Origin: JBCBSZ01 sp039818945
Lineage (GTDB): Bacteria > Actinomycetota > Acidimicrobiia > Acidimicrobiales > Poriferisodalaceae
DNA length: 64,000 bases
Direction of reading: 5' to 3'
Assembly: GCA_039818945.1 (NCBI GenBank)
Contig: JBCBSZ010000021.1
Location: 1-64,000, forward strand
The first letter of the stretch is position 1. Each line of letters starts with the position of its first letter. A program made the position numbers and the translations under genes. Under the pieces are notes generated by a model. The model searched no databases, was not told the DNA's origin, and worked only from the letters and a program-made list of their open reading frames with translations. Shown here piece by piece: positions 7,864 through 18,661 of the stretch.

Positions 7864-8721
7864 TCAACGGGTCAGGGACTGGCTGGTGTGCCACCGCAGG
7901 AGCCAGCGCTCCAGCGCGGCGAGCGCGAGGGTGGTGACGACGCCGATCAGGGCGAGGACGAAGATCGAGCCCCAGATCTGGTCGACGACGAGCCGGGACT
8001 GGGCGCTGCGGAGCTGGTAGCCGAGGCCCTCGGTGGAGCCGCCGTAGAACTCGCCGATCACGGCACCAACGAGGGCGAGCCCGACGCAGATCCGGCCGGC
8101 GGAGAACAGGTACGGCAGCGACGACGGGAAGCGCAGCTTCCAGAAGATCTCCCACCGCGACGCGTCGACCGAGCGCATCAGCTCGTAGCTGTGGGCGTCG
8201 ATCGCCCGGAAGCCGGTCAGCGCGTTCGCGACGAACGGGATGAAGGCGAACAGGGCGGCGATCAGGACCTTCGGCGTCATCGTGAAGCCGAACCAGATCA
8301 GGAACACGGGTGCGAGCGCCGCGACCGGCATGCTCTGGAGGAGGACGATGACCGGCATCGTCGCCCGCTCCATGAACCGCGAGTGCGCCATGAACACGGC
8401 GACGACGACCCCGGCGACGAAGGCGAAGACGAAGCCCCAGAAGGCCTCGACGACCGTCACCCGGGCGTTGTCGACGTAGAAGCCCGGGTTCTCGGCGATG
8501 TGGATCACCACGTCGGACGGGCGGGGCAGCGTCAGCGGCCGGACGCCGGAGATCCGGACGTAGAGCTCCCAGCCGCCGAACAGCAGCGCCAGGCCGACGA
8601 CCGGCGCGACGAGCAACGCCACCCGACGGCCGGTGTCGCGGGGCGCCGCGGCGCCGTCGGCGTCGGGAGTCGCATCGGCGCTGAACGCGTCGAGCTGGGG
8701 GCGGCCCTCGACCGAGGTCAT
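7864..8721 (-). CDS. ABC transporter permease (NitT/TauT family)
   Basis: 285-residue inner-membrane permease of the SsuC/TauC/RibX type, with about six transmembrane helices and a long N-terminal cytoplasmic tail. The EAA-like coupling loop is SVDASRWEIFWKLRFPSSLPYLF, shown here in two parts: SVDASRWEIFW and KLRFPSSLPYLF. It overlaps the upstream ATPase gene by 4 bp (ATGA at 8718-8721), indicating coupled translation. Together with the ATPase and lipoprotein it makes a complete importer. Confidence 0.9.
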   Translation of the reverse strand: MTSVEGRPQLDAFSADATPDADGAAAPRDTGRRVALLVAPVVGLALLFGGWELYVRISGVRPLTLPRPSDVVIHIAENPGFYVDNARVTVVEAFWGFVFAFVAGVVVAVFMAHSRFMERATMPVIVLLQSMPVAALAPVFLIWFGFTMTPKVLIAALFAFIPFVANALTGFRAIDAHSYELMRSVDASRWEIFWKLRFPSSLPYLFSAGRICVGLALVGAVIGEFYGGSTEGLGYQLRSAQSRLVVDQIWGSIFVLALIGVVTTLALAALERWLLRWHTSQSLTR

Positions 8722-9503
8722 CGCTGCATCCCGTGGCGGAGGAGGCCGCGGATGTGGGCGACGGTGTCGTGGAAGGCGGCGGAGTCCTCGAGGTCGTCGT
8801 GGCGGGGACGGGGGAGCGGGACGTCGACGATCTCCACCACCCGGCCGGGCCGGGGGGCGAGGACGACGACCCGGTCGGAGAGCGTGACCGCCTCGGGGAT
8901 GGAGTGGGTCACGAACAGCACGGTCGCCCGGATCCGCTCCCACAGCTCGAGGAGCAGGTACCGCATGTCGACCCGCGTGATCTCGTCGAGGGCCGAGAAC
9001 GGCTCGTCCATCAGCAGCACCGGGGCGCCGAGCTTGAACGCCCGGACGAGCGCCACGCGCTGCTGCATGCCGCCCGACAGCTCGCCGGGCAGCGCGTCGA
9101 GGAACGACCCGAGCCCGACCTCCTCGAGCAGCTCCAGGGTCTGGGCGTCGTCGAGGCTGGGGTGGTCAGCGCCCCGACGGTTCAGCTCGTCGAGCAGCTC
9201 GACGTTGCGGCGGACCGTCCGCCAGGGCAGCAGGGCGGGTGCCTGCGGGACGAAGCCGAAGCGCTTGTGGCGTCTCGCCCGCGCCGGTGACTCACCGCTG
9301 ACGACGACCTCGCCGCCGTCGTGCTCGAGCAGGCCGCCGACGATGCGGAGCAGGGTGGACTTCCCGCAGCCCGAGGGGCCGATGAAGCTGACGAACTCGC
9401 CCGGGGCGATGTCCAGGCTCACCCGATCGAGGGCGTGGACGGTCTGCGTTCGCTTGCGAAAGCGCTTCGACACGTCGTCGAGACTGATGATCGGTGCGGT
9501 CAC
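8718..9503 (-). CDS. ABC transporter ATP-binding protein (NitT/TauT family)
   Basis: 261-residue ATPase. Walker A is GPSGCGKST, the signature is LSGGMQQR, Walker B is PVLLMDEPFSALD, and the switch His is in LFVTHSIPEA. These match the SsuB/TauB/NrtD branch. It is the first transporter gene of the minus-strand operon and starts 54 bp downstream of the SDR gene. Order of transcription is ATPase, permease, binding protein, alcohol dehydrogenase, diguanylate cyclase. Confidence 0.92.
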   Translation of the reverse strand: MTAPIISLDDVSKRFRKRTQTVHALDRVSLDIAPGEFVSFIGPSGCGKSTLLRIVGGLLEHDGGEVVVSGESPARARRHKRFGFVPQAPALLPWRTVRRNVELLDELNRRGADHPSLDDAQTLELLEEVGLGSFLDALPGELSGGMQQRVALVRAFKLGAPVLLMDEPFSALDEITRVDMRYLLLELWERIRATVLFVTHSIPEAVTLSDRVVVLAPRPGRVVEIVDVPLPRPRHDDLEDSAAFHDTVAHIRGLLRHGMQR

Positions 9504-9557
9504 GGGTCCCCGTTCGGCTCGGGGGCACGCTAGCCGGTTGCGAATCGAAACTCACCT

Positions 9558-10292
9558 TCACCAGGTGCACATGCCGCCGGTCACGTTGAGCGCCTGGCCG
9601 GTGACGTAGGCCGCGTCGTCGGACACGAGGTGGCTCACGGTGGCGGCGACGTCGTCGGGCGCGGCGAGCCGTCCGAGCGGGCTCTGCGCCTCCCACCCGG
9701 CGACCTGGCCGGGGTCGCGGGTGTCGGCGCCGAGGTCGGTGAGCACGTAGCCCGGGCAGATCGCGTTGACGGTGATGTCCGCGGGACCGAGCTCCATCGC
9801 CGCGATGCGGGTCAGCGCGACCACCGCGGCCTTGGAGGCGGCGTACGCGGCCTCTCCCGGCGTGCCGAGCTTGGCGGCCATCGAGGCGATGTTCACGATC
9901 CGGCCACCGTGCACGGCCCGCATCGCCGGGATCACCGCCTGGGTCGTGAGCAGCATCGACCGGGCGTTCACGGCCTGGACCCGGTCCCAGTCGTCGACCG
10001 AGAGCTCGCCGAGGGGCGTCTTCAGGAAGATCCCGGCGTTGTTGACGAGGGCCCAGCAACCGCCCAGCTGCTCGACGAGCGCGGCGAAGGTCGTTCTCGT
10101 CGCCTCGGCATCGGCGAGGTCGACGACGGCGGCGTGGTGATCGGGTCCCAGCGCCGCAGCGACGTCGTGCACGGCCGGGTCCCGGTCGACGAGGGCGACG
10201 CCGTACCCGTCCTCCGCCAGCCGGGCGGCGATGGCGGCGCCGATGCCCCGTGCCGCTCCGGTGACGATGGCGTTCCGGCGGGTGGTGATCAT
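9558..10292 (-). CDS. SDR-family oxidoreductase
   Basis: 244-residue short-chain dehydrogenase/reductase. It has the cofactor motif TGAARGIG near the N-terminus, NNAG in the middle, the catalytic Ser region IVNIASMA, and the YxxxK pair in AAYAASK. The C-terminal VTGQALNVTGGMCTW is typical of classical SDRs of the FabG/3-hydroxyacyl group. Asp after the second strand (ALVDRD) suggests NAD preference. ATG 10292 faces the divergent phosphotransferase gene across about 50 bp, and the gene heads the ABC-importer run. Confidence 0.88.
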   Translation of the reverse strand: MITTRRNAIVTGAARGIGAAIAARLAEDGYGVALVDRDPAVHDVAAALGPDHHAAVVDLADAEATRTTFAALVEQLGGCWALVNNAGIFLKTPLGELSVDDWDRVQAVNARSMLLTTQAVIPAMRAVHGGRIVNIASMAAKLGTPGEAAYAASKAAVVALTRIAAMELGPADITVNAICPGYVLTDLGADTRDPGQVAGWEAQSPLGRLAAPDDVAATVSHLVSDDAAYVTGQALNVTGGMCTW

Positions 10293-10343
10293 CGGGTCAG
10301 CTTGGCAGCCCGGTCGGCGCCCGTCGTCGGGCAGCATGGGGTG

Positions 10344-11498
10344 GTGAGCGACGACGACCACCTCCCGCAGACCCCGGACGAGCTGACCCCCGAGTACCTC
10401 GGCGAGGCGCTGTCGGAACTGCTCGACGGCCGGCCGGTCGTCGGCGTCACCAGCGAAGCGGTCGGCACCGACGACGGCATGGTCGCCCTGCTGCACCGGC
10501 TCCACCTCGAGGTCGAGGGGGGCGGCGCGGCTCCGACCGTGATCGCCAAGGTGCCCAACGAGGTGGCCGAGGTGCGTGCCACCGCGCAGATCGTCGGCGT
10601 GTACGAGCGGGAGATCCGCGCCTACCTCGACCTGCTGCCCGACCTGCCGATCCGGACGCCCGGCGTGCACGTCGCCCGCTTCGATCCCGATCCGGCGGCC
10701 CGGGTGCAGGCGCAGCTCAAGCGGGGGCTCGATGCCCTACCGGTGCCGGTCATGCGTCGGCTGCTCCGTCCGCTCTTCGCCGTGGCCGGCGCCAGCGACC
10801 GGCGGTACCTGCTGATCATCGACGACCTCGCGCCCGCGGAGACCGGCGACCAGGAGGGTGAGTCGACCGATCGGGTCGCCGCGATGCTGGCGGTCCTCGC
10901 CCGCGTGCACGCCCACCACTGGGACGGTCGGGCGCTCGACCGCGCGCCCTGGCTCGATCCGCTCGGCGACACGACGCTCATCCGGGCCTACTGGCGGCGG
11001 CACCACGAGCGCATCCGGGCTCGCCACGAGGCGCTGGGAGCGGGCTGGTTCGACCGCCTCGACACCCTCGACGGCCTCTACGGCCTGTTGATGGAGCAGC
11101 TCGCGATGTCACCGACCACGTTGCTCCACGGCGATCCCCGCTTCACGAACTTCCTCTTCCCGGCCGAGGGCGACCCGTTCCTGATCGACTGGCAGATCCT
11201 GTGCACGGGGCCAGCGGCCTGGGACGTGACCTACCTGCTCCACGGCGGGCTCACCGACGAGCAGTGGCCGGAGCGGACCGCGCTCGTCGACGCCTACCTG
11301 GAGGCCCTCGCCGCCGAGGGCGTCGAGGTCGATCGGGATGCCTTCGATCGCGACCTCGCCCGGGCCGCGCTGGCGATCGCGTTCCGCATGGTCGTCTCCG
11401 AGGACATCACCGCCGCCGACGATCTCGGTCGGACGGGCGTGACGACGATGATCCGCCGGATGGTCACCCGCATGGGCGACGCCCTGCCGCTCTCGTAG
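10344..11498 (+). CDS. Phosphotransferase-family protein (APH/EcKinase-like)
   Basis: 384-residue kinase-fold protein. The catalytic Brenner motif is TTLLHGDPRFTNFLF (HGDxxxxN) followed by the DFG-equivalent FLIDWQ, and the N-lobe Lys/Glu region is TVIAKVPNE. It resembles the actinobacterial 'phosphotransferase' proteins near the ecdysteroid-kinase-like group (DUF1679), often beside acyl-CoA dehydrogenase genes, rather than true aminoglycoside kinases. GTG 10344 was chosen because family similarity begins at DELTPEYL; GTG 10341 is equally possible. The substrate is unknown. Confidence 0.83.
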   Translation: MSDDDHLPQTPDELTPEYLGEALSELLDGRPVVGVTSEAVGTDDGMVALLHRLHLEVEGGGAAPTVIAKVPNEVAEVRATAQIVGVYEREIRAYLDLLPDLPIRTPGVHVARFDPDPAARVQAQLKRGLDALPVPVMRRLLRPLFAVAGASDRRYLLIIDDLAPAETGDQEGESTDRVAAMLAVLARVHAHHWDGRALDRAPWLDPLGDTTLIRAYWRRHHERIRARHEALGAGWFDRLDTLDGLYGLLMEQLAMSPTTLLHGDPRFTNFLFPAEGDPFLIDWQILCTGPAAWDVTYLLHGGLTDEQWPERTALVDAYLEALAAEGVEVDRDAFDRDLARAALAIAFRMVVSEDITAADDLGRTGVTTMIRRMVTRMGDALPLS

Positions 11499-11505
11499 CC
11501 GAGCC

Positions 11506-11910
11506 TCAGGCCGGCACGCTCACGGGGACGACGTCGAGCCCGTCGATGCGAGCGAAGTCCCGCGGGTTGCACGTGTGGACGGGCAGCTCGTTCGCGAGCG
11601 CGACCGCACCGATCATCGCGTCGTAGGCCCGCGCCGACGGCTTCCGCCCGGCACCTCGCAGCGATGCCGCGACGCGCCCGAACGCTCTGGCTGCGGCCAC
11701 GTCGAACGGCAGCGGATCGAAGTCGGCTTCGGCGAGCTGCAGGTGCACCTGCCGTGCCGCACGCTCCTCGTCGGTGTCGGCGACCAGCGGGCCGACCGAG
11801 AGCTCGGCGAGGGTGATCGTGGTGATCAGTGGCTCGCTGGGGAGCGCTTCGAGGTCCTCGATGCGCGAGAGCAGGATGAGCGTGCTCGTGTCGAGGATGC
11901 CGCGAGCCAC
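11506..11910 (-). CDS. vapC: VapC-type PIN-domain toxin
   Basis: 134-residue PIN ribonuclease. Acidic residues of the Mg site are visible in ILDTSTLI (first Asp), TLAELSVG (Glu), and AYDAMIGAVALAN (Asp), with the usual C-terminal THNPRDF-like block (TCNPRDFARI). Such toxins cleave tRNA or rRNA when released from VapB. It follows its antitoxin gene by 5 bp. It sits between unrelated metabolic genes in tail-to-tail arrangement with the phosphotransferase, consistent with a small mobile module, although no mobility genes are nearby. Confidence 0.9.
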   Translation of the reverse strand: MARGILDTSTLILLSRIEDLEALPSEPLITTITLAELSVGPLVADTDEERAARQVHLQLAEADFDPLPFDVAAARAFGRVAASLRGAGRKPSARAYDAMIGAVALANELPVHTCNPRDFARIDGLDVVPVSVPA

Positions 11911-11915
11911 GACGG

Positions 11916-12152
11916 TCAGAGCCCCGGGTCGATCAGCTCGTCGACCTGTCGCCGGAGCGCATCGGGATCGACGTCGGGAACTCCCTGGCGGTGCCGGATC
12001 ACGACGTGCAGGGGCAGCGGGGTCCGCTCGAGTGGGCGGAGCTCGGCGACCGGCGTGCCCGAACGCGTCACGAGCAGGCGCTCACCAGCGGCGACCCGGT
12101 CGACCACGTCCCCACCGTGGTTCCGGAGCTCCCGGATCGTGACCTCACCCAT
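11916..12152 (-). CDS. vapB: VapB/Phd-YefM-type antitoxin
   Basis: 78-residue antitoxin. The N-terminal TIRELRNHGGDVVDRVAAGERLLVTR.. fold is the Phd/YefM DNA-binding dimer; the shown core is ELRNHGGDVVDRVAAGE. The C-terminal half (DALRRQVDELIDPGL) should wrap the toxin. It precedes vapC by 5 bp and the pair should autoregulate through the palindrome just upstream. Confidence 0.9.
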   Translation of the reverse strand: MGEVTIRELRNHGGDVVDRVAAGERLLVTRSGTPVAELRPLERTPLPLHVVIRHRQGVPDVDPDALRRQVDELIDPGL

Positions 12153-12174
12153 GTGACCAGCGTATCACCGGTGA
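12153..12174 (-). promoter_or_regulatory. Probable vapBC operator/promoter
   Basis: A perfect 10-bp palindrome TCACCGGTGA (12165-12174) lies 13-22 bp upstream of the vapB start. Read on the minus strand it is followed by GTGATACGCTGGTCAC, which has GTGA/TCAC ends as a second, looser dyad. The position over the likely promoter fits autoregulation by the VapBC complex. No binding data; inferred from symmetry and position. Confidence 0.45.
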
Positions 12175-12188
12175 GACGGGAGCCGGCC

Positions 12189-13439
12189 TCAGCGCTCGAC
12201 GTAGGGATCGAGGAGCTGCTCGACGGCGAGGCCCGCGGGGATCCGCTCGGCGCCGATCATGCGGTCGATCTGCTCGTGCAGGTGCCAGATGCGGCGCTCC
12301 TGGTAGTTGATCGGGATGCCGGTCAGCGCCGGCGACTCCATCGACCGCTGCATCGGCGCCATGTTCATCTCGTCCTCGGCCATGATCTGGTCGTAGACGG
12401 TCGAGCGCTGCTGCCAGGCCTCGGGCAGCTCGTCGCCCTCCCAGTCCTTGATGCCGTAGTAGATCCAGTCGAGGCGGGTCGTCCGCTTGTCGACCGGCCA
12501 GAAGACGTTGATCGGGAAGCCGATCGAGCCCAGCGGGATGATGACGTTGGGGAAGAGGCTGACCGCCGTGCTCGTGCAGTCGACCATCCCCGGCACGGTG
12601 TCGATGTGGGGGACCGGGCCGCCGCGCAGCTGCTTCCAGTCGTCCCACGAGGCCATGCCCGACCGCTCGCACGCCTGCGTGGAGTACGGCGTGATCATCC
12701 GGCTGTGGCCGTTCGGGTACAGGCCCATCGCAGCGCCCCGGTTGTCGAGCACCGACACGCCGTCGTGGGAGTGGATGTGCTTGAAGTGGTACACCTCGAG
12801 GAACGCCTCGGCGGTCACCTTCCAGTTGCACGGGACGATGACGCTCCGTCGGTAGATCTCCCGGAGGCCCTCGGCCCGGAAGGGCTCGAACATCTCGGCC
12901 GCGGAACCGATCCAGTCCGCGAGCGGGATGGCGTCGGGGTCGCGGTTGACGAACACGAAGCCGGCGAAGCTGTCGCAGCTCACCTGGGGCAGACACCGGC
13001 CGGCCTTCTCGAGCCCGACGAAGTCGCGCTCGTCGGGCACGGCGACGAGCTCGCCCCGGTCGATCTCGTAGGTCCACGAGTGGTACTGGCAACGGAGGCG
13101 ACGGGCCGACCCCCGCTCGTCGCGCACGACGGGCGCGCCCCGGTGCTGGCACGTGTTGTAGAAGCAGCGGATCCGCCCGTCGGTGCCCCGCACCACCAGG
13201 AGCGGGACGCCCAGATCGTCGAAGGTGACGTAGTCGCCCGGCCCGGGCACGTCCTCGACCCGCGCCGCGATGACCCAGGAGCGCCCGAAGACGTGCTCCT
13301 GCTCGAGGTCCCAGAACTCGTCGCTCGTGTGGCGGCCGACGGGGATGTCGTGGAACGCCGGGAAGCCCTCGGGTGGCTCGGTCCGTGCGAACTCGTACCG
13401 CATGTCCTCGCGGATGCGCTCGATCAGGGCCTGATCCAC
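12189..13439 (-). CDS. Rieske [2Fe-2S] aromatic-ring-hydroxylating oxygenase, alpha subunit
   Basis: 416-residue oxygenase component that activates O2 to hydroxylate or demethylate an aromatic or related substrate. The Rieske cluster ligands are CQH and CQYH (about residues 97-119). The mononuclear iron site lies in AEAFLEVYHFKHIHSHD, with the two His of the facial triad. GTG 13439 is chosen because GGAGGGG lies at the right distance; ATG 13493 would add 18 unmatched residues. No beta subunit, ferredoxin or reductase gene is adjacent, so electron transfer must come from elsewhere. Confidence 0.87.
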   Translation of the reverse strand: MDQALIERIREDMRYEFARTEPPEGFPAFHDIPVGRHTSDEFWDLEQEHVFGRSWVIAARVEDVPGPGDYVTFDDLGVPLLVVRGTDGRIRCFYNTCQHRGAPVVRDERGSARRLRCQYHSWTYEIDRGELVAVPDERDFVGLEKAGRCLPQVSCDSFAGFVFVNRDPDAIPLADWIGSAAEMFEPFRAEGLREIYRRSVIVPCNWKVTAEAFLEVYHFKHIHSHDGVSVLDNRGAAMGLYPNGHSRMITPYSTQACERSGMASWDDWKQLRGGPVPHIDTVPGMVDCTSTAVSLFPNVIIPLGSIGFPINVFWPVDKRTTRLDWIYYGIKDWEGDELPEAWQQRSTVYDQIMAEDEMNMAPMQRSMESPALTGIPINYQERRIWHLHEQIDRMIGAERIPAGLAVEQLLDPYVER

Positions 13440-13558
13440 GGAACCCCTCCTTCCCCCGCCGGGATCGTAGCGATGGGCCGGGGTGCGCCTCATCTCCGTG
13501 ACCCACCCGGCTCCTGGGTAACCTCCCCACCGCCCCCGACGGTCCTGACGGAAGAGCC

Positions 13559-15789
<2,231 letters not shown>

Positions 15790-15790
<1 letters not shown>

Positions 15791-15834
15791 GGCACAGCGG
15801 GGGCGATGCCCCGCCGCTCTGCCTCGCGCGCGAG
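15790..15834 (+). terminator. Hairpin downstream of icd
   Basis: Interrupted inverted repeat: AGGCA/TGCCT at the base, AGCGG/CCGCT and GGGC/GCCC above, beginning at the icd stop codon. No T-run follows, as is common in high-GC actinobacteria. It likely ends or attenuates icd transcription before yaaA. Confidence 0.5.
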
Positions 15835-15900
15835 CTCGGCGCTCGACGGGCCGGCGACGTCGGGTGGGGGTCGGGCGGGCCCGGCCCCTAACCTGAACGT

Positions 15901-16680
15901 GTGCTGATCGTCGTCTCGCCCGCCAAGTCGCTGGACTACGAGTCCCGGCTGCCCACCAAGAAGCACTCCGAGCCGCGGATGCTCGACGAGTCCGAGCAGC
16001 TCATCGAGGTCATGCGGGAGCGATCGCCCGAGGACCTGGTCGACCTGATGGGCATCTCGCCCTCGTTGGCCGAGCTCAACTTCGAGCGCTTCCAGGACTG
16101 GACGCAGCCCTTCACCACCGACAACGCCCGGCCGGCCGTGCTCGCCTTCACGGGTGACGTCTACCTCGGCATGGACCCGGCGAACACCTTCGGCGAGCGC
16201 GACTACACCCACGCCCAGAAGACGCTGCGGATCCTGTCCGGGCTCTACGGCGTGCTGCGCCCCCTCGACCTCATGCAGCCGTACCGCCTCGAGATGGGCA
16301 CCAAGCTCGAGACCGACCGGGGGCGCGATCTCTACGAGTTCTGGGGCGACCGGGTCACCGACGTCCTCAACGAGGACCTCGCCGCCAGCCCGGGCTCGAA
16401 CGCGCTGATCAACCTGGCGTCCAACGAGTACTACGGCGCCGTCCAGCCCGACCGCATCGACGCCCGCATCGTGAGCCCCGCCTTCCTCGACGCCAAGGAC
16501 GGCAGCGAGCCGAGGATCGTCAGCTTCTTCGCCAAGCGAGCCCGCGGGTCGATGGCCGGGTGGATCATCCGAGAGCGGATCAAGTCGGTGAAGGCGCTGG
16601 AGGGGTTCGCCGAGGACGGCTACCGCTTCTCGCCCGAGCGCTCCACCTCCGATCGCCCGGTGTTCGTCCGGGGCGAGTGA
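15901..16680 (+). CDS. yaaA: Peroxide stress protein YaaA (DUF328/UPF0246)
   Basis: 259-residue cytoplasmic protein of the YaaA family, which in E. coli limits free iron during H2O2 stress and has a DNA-binding cleft. The family hallmarks are LIVVSPAKSLDYES at the start, SPSLAELNFER, DVYLGMDPA.., RILSGLYGVLRPLDLMQPYR and LINLASNEYY. GTG 15901 begins directly at the conserved LIVVSPAK. The gene is 110 bp downstream of icd and converges with the metallo-hydrolase gene. Confidence 0.94.
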   Translation: MLIVVSPAKSLDYESRLPTKKHSEPRMLDESEQLIEVMRERSPEDLVDLMGISPSLAELNFERFQDWTQPFTTDNARPAVLAFTGDVYLGMDPANTFGERDYTHAQKTLRILSGLYGVLRPLDLMQPYRLEMGTKLETDRGRDLYEFWGDRVTDVLNEDLAASPGSNALINLASNEYYGAVQPDRIDARIVSPAFLDAKDGSEPRIVSFFAKRARGSMAGWIIRERIKSVKALEGFAEDGYRFSPERSTSDRPVFVRGE

Positions 16681-16683
16681 GCG

Positions 16684-17253
16684 TCAACCCCTGAGCGCCA
16701 GGAACGCGTCGCACAACTCGACGAGTCGTGCCCGGCCGAAGCTCGGCTCATGGCCGCCGTGCACGACCGTGACCGGCAGCCCTCGGAGCCGTCGGATGGT
16801 CCGGAGGTAGTCGTCGAGGTCGGACGTCTCGAGCTCGTCGAGCAGCGGGCCGTCGTAGATCGCGTCGCCGGCGGCGCGGTACGGCCCCAACACCGACTCC
16901 TCGGGGAAGTGAGCGACCTCGACCGACGCGAGGCCGCCCTCGGCGATCGCCTCCGCCTCGGCGGGATGGATGGCGCGCTCGTCGAACTCGTGCATCCCAC
17001 CGACGTGATCGCTGTGGGCGTGGGTGGCGACGGCGAGGAGCGGACGGTCGGTCACCTCCTCCACGACCGACCGCAGCGACGCCAAACCGAGGGCGGTGTC
17101 GACGACCAGATCGCGGTCGCGCCCAGCGACGTGCCAGACGTTGCAGCGAAGCAGCGGGTGGACGTGTGGTTCGTCGATCCGCGTGATGTCGTCGCCGACC
17201 CGCTCCGTCGCGAACCACGGGTCCGCGACCGGGAGGCCGGCGAGCGGGCTCAC
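16684..17253 (-). CDS. Metallo-beta-lactamase-fold hydrolase
   Basis: 189-residue MBL-fold protein. The dinuclear metal motif is THAHSDHVGG (HxHxDH), with further ligand His residues in EVAHFPEE and VVHGGHEPSFG. It is shorter than glyoxalase II and lacks its C-terminal domain; the reaction is unknown. GTG 17253 overlaps the stop of the upstream lipoprotein gene (GTGA), giving 4-bp coupling, and the first residues SPLAGLPVADPWFATERV fit family N-termini. Confidence 0.85.
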   Translation of the reverse strand: MSPLAGLPVADPWFATERVGDDITRIDEPHVHPLLRCNVWHVAGRDRDLVVDTALGLASLRSVVEEVTDRPLLAVATHAHSDHVGGMHEFDERAIHPAEAEAIAEGGLASVEVAHFPEESVLGPYRAAGDAIYDGPLLDELETSDLDDYLRTIRRLRGLPVTVVHGGHEPSFGRARLVELCDAFLALRG

Positions 17254-17618
17254 CGGAGCACGACCCGGAAGGTCGAGCCCTCGACCCGCTGGAGCGGTGC
17301 GAGGTAGCCCTCGGCCCAGCTGATGCCCTGCTCCTCCTCGAGGTCGGGCACCGTGCCGGGGTCGAAGTCGACGAGGAAGATCGCCGGCTCGCCACACTGC
17401 GGCGGGAAGCTCTCGAGGATGGCCGAGCACAGCTTCGGGCCCCGATCGTCGATGTGCAGGAAGCCCGCGACGTCGACGACCGACGAGCCGCTGAGGTCGA
17501 GGGCGCCCTCGACGGTGAGGACGCCGCTCGGCGCGGTGGCCGGTCCGTCGTCGTCGCCGCACGCGGCGAGCGCCAGCACGGCGACGAGAACGAGGGTGAG
17601 GGCGGGTCGGATGCGCAT
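17250..17618 (-). CDS. Small putative lipoprotein
   Basis: 122 residues with a clear lipoprotein signal (basic start, VLVAVLALAAC lipobox). The mature part contains two Cys (LCSAI, PQCGE) that could form a disulfide and ends in VEGSTFRVVLR. I do not recognise a domain. It is translationally coupled to the MBL-fold hydrolase gene. It is likely attached to the outer face of the membrane; function unknown. Confidence 0.75.
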   Translation of the reverse strand: MRIRPALTLVLVAVLALAACGDDDGPATAPSGVLTVEGALDLSGSSVVDVAGFLHIDDRGPKLCSAILESFPPQCGEPAIFLVDFDPGTVPDLEEEQGISWAEGYLAPLQRVEGSTFRVVLR

Positions 17619-17719
17619 GCTCGTTGGGACGTTCGGGCCGAGGCACCGGTTCCCGGCGGTCGGCCGAGCGCTGTCACGGCGGGTGGAAGAGCCTAGCTCC
17701 GAGCTGCGGTGGCGGTCCC

Positions 17720-18655
17720 TCAGCCGATCGAGATCAGTGCGACCGCGACGCCCGCGAGGCCGATGCCGGCGAGCTGGAGTCGGCTCAGCTGCTCGTGGTC
17801 GATGAGGCGGGCGAGTCCGGCAGTGGCCAGCGGGTAGAGCGAGGCGAGGACGGACACGACGGCGAGGTTGGCATCGCGGCTCGCGAGCAGGAACAGCGCA
17901 GCGGCGACGGCGTCCAGGACGCCGGCGACGACGGTGTGCACCCGGGCATCGCGGTCCTGTGCGATCTGGACCCCGGTGGCCACGGCCACCGCCACCATCG
18001 CGACGACCGACATCCCCCTGGCGCTCACGAGCGGCCAGAGGCCGGCGTCCTCGGAGGTCCGGCTCAGCAGGACGAAGAACGCGCCGAACCCGACGCCGGA
18101 ACCGAGGGCGTCGAGCACGCCGGGCCGTCGAGCGACGGCACCGAAGGCCGCCCCGAGCCCGATCGAGCTGCCGGCGGGGGCGGGCAGGATCGGGCTGAGC
18201 GGTCGAGCGCCGGCGCCCACCGCTGCGGGCGTCCGGCGCAACGCCGCGAGGTCCACGCCGGAGATCAGGCCGACCGCGACGAGGGCGACCCCGACGCCGA
18301 CGATGGTCAGCCGGCCGAGGGCGTCGCCGGTGACGAGCCCGTAGCCGACCGGGATCACCGCAGCACCGGCGGCGGTGATCGGCGCCACCACCCCCATCTG
18401 GCCGATGGCGAGGCCGCGGAACAGCAGCAGCGCACCGAGCCCGCCGCCGAGGCCGGCTGCGGCGCCGAGCGCCAGGTCGTCGGCCCCGGCGACCCCGGTC
18501 CCGACCGCGAGCAGTACGCAGAGCAGCGCGAGCGCGGACAGGAGGTGAGCCAACAGGACCACCGACATCGGGTGCGAGCGCCGGCTGGCGACGCCGGCCG
18601 CGTAGTCCGAGGAGCCCCAGCCGAGCGCGGCACCGAGTGCGAGGAGCGCAGCCAC
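17720..18655 (-). CDS. EamA/DMT-family transporter
   Basis: 311-residue polytopic protein with about ten hydrophobic helices arranged as two EamA repeats; the first opens with ALLALGAALGWGSSDYAAG, a typical DMT start. Members export amino acids, nucleobases or other metabolites. It begins 6 bp after the stop of the GGDEF-EAL-acetyltransferase gene, so cotranscription with it is likely. The substrate cannot be predicted. Confidence 0.87.
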   Translation of the reverse strand: MAALLALGAALGWGSSDYAAGVASRRSHPMSVVLLAHLLSALALLCVLLAVGTGVAGADDLALGAAAGLGGGLGALLLFRGLAIGQMGVVAPITAAGAAVIPVGYGLVTGDALGRLTIVGVGVALVAVGLISGVDLAALRRTPAAVGAGARPLSPILPAPAGSSIGLGAAFGAVARRPGVLDALGSGVGFGAFFVLLSRTSEDAGLWPLVSARGMSVVAMVAVAVATGVQIAQDRDARVHTVVAGVLDAVAAALFLLASRDANLAVVSVLASLYPLATAGLARLIDHEQLSRLQLAGIGLAGVAVALISIG

Positions 18656-18661
18656 GTCAGG

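Noticed and set aside
11506..12152. VapBC as the sign of a genomic island
   Set aside because: No integrase, tRNA junction, direct repeats or compositional shift; the pair sits between ordinary metabolic genes.
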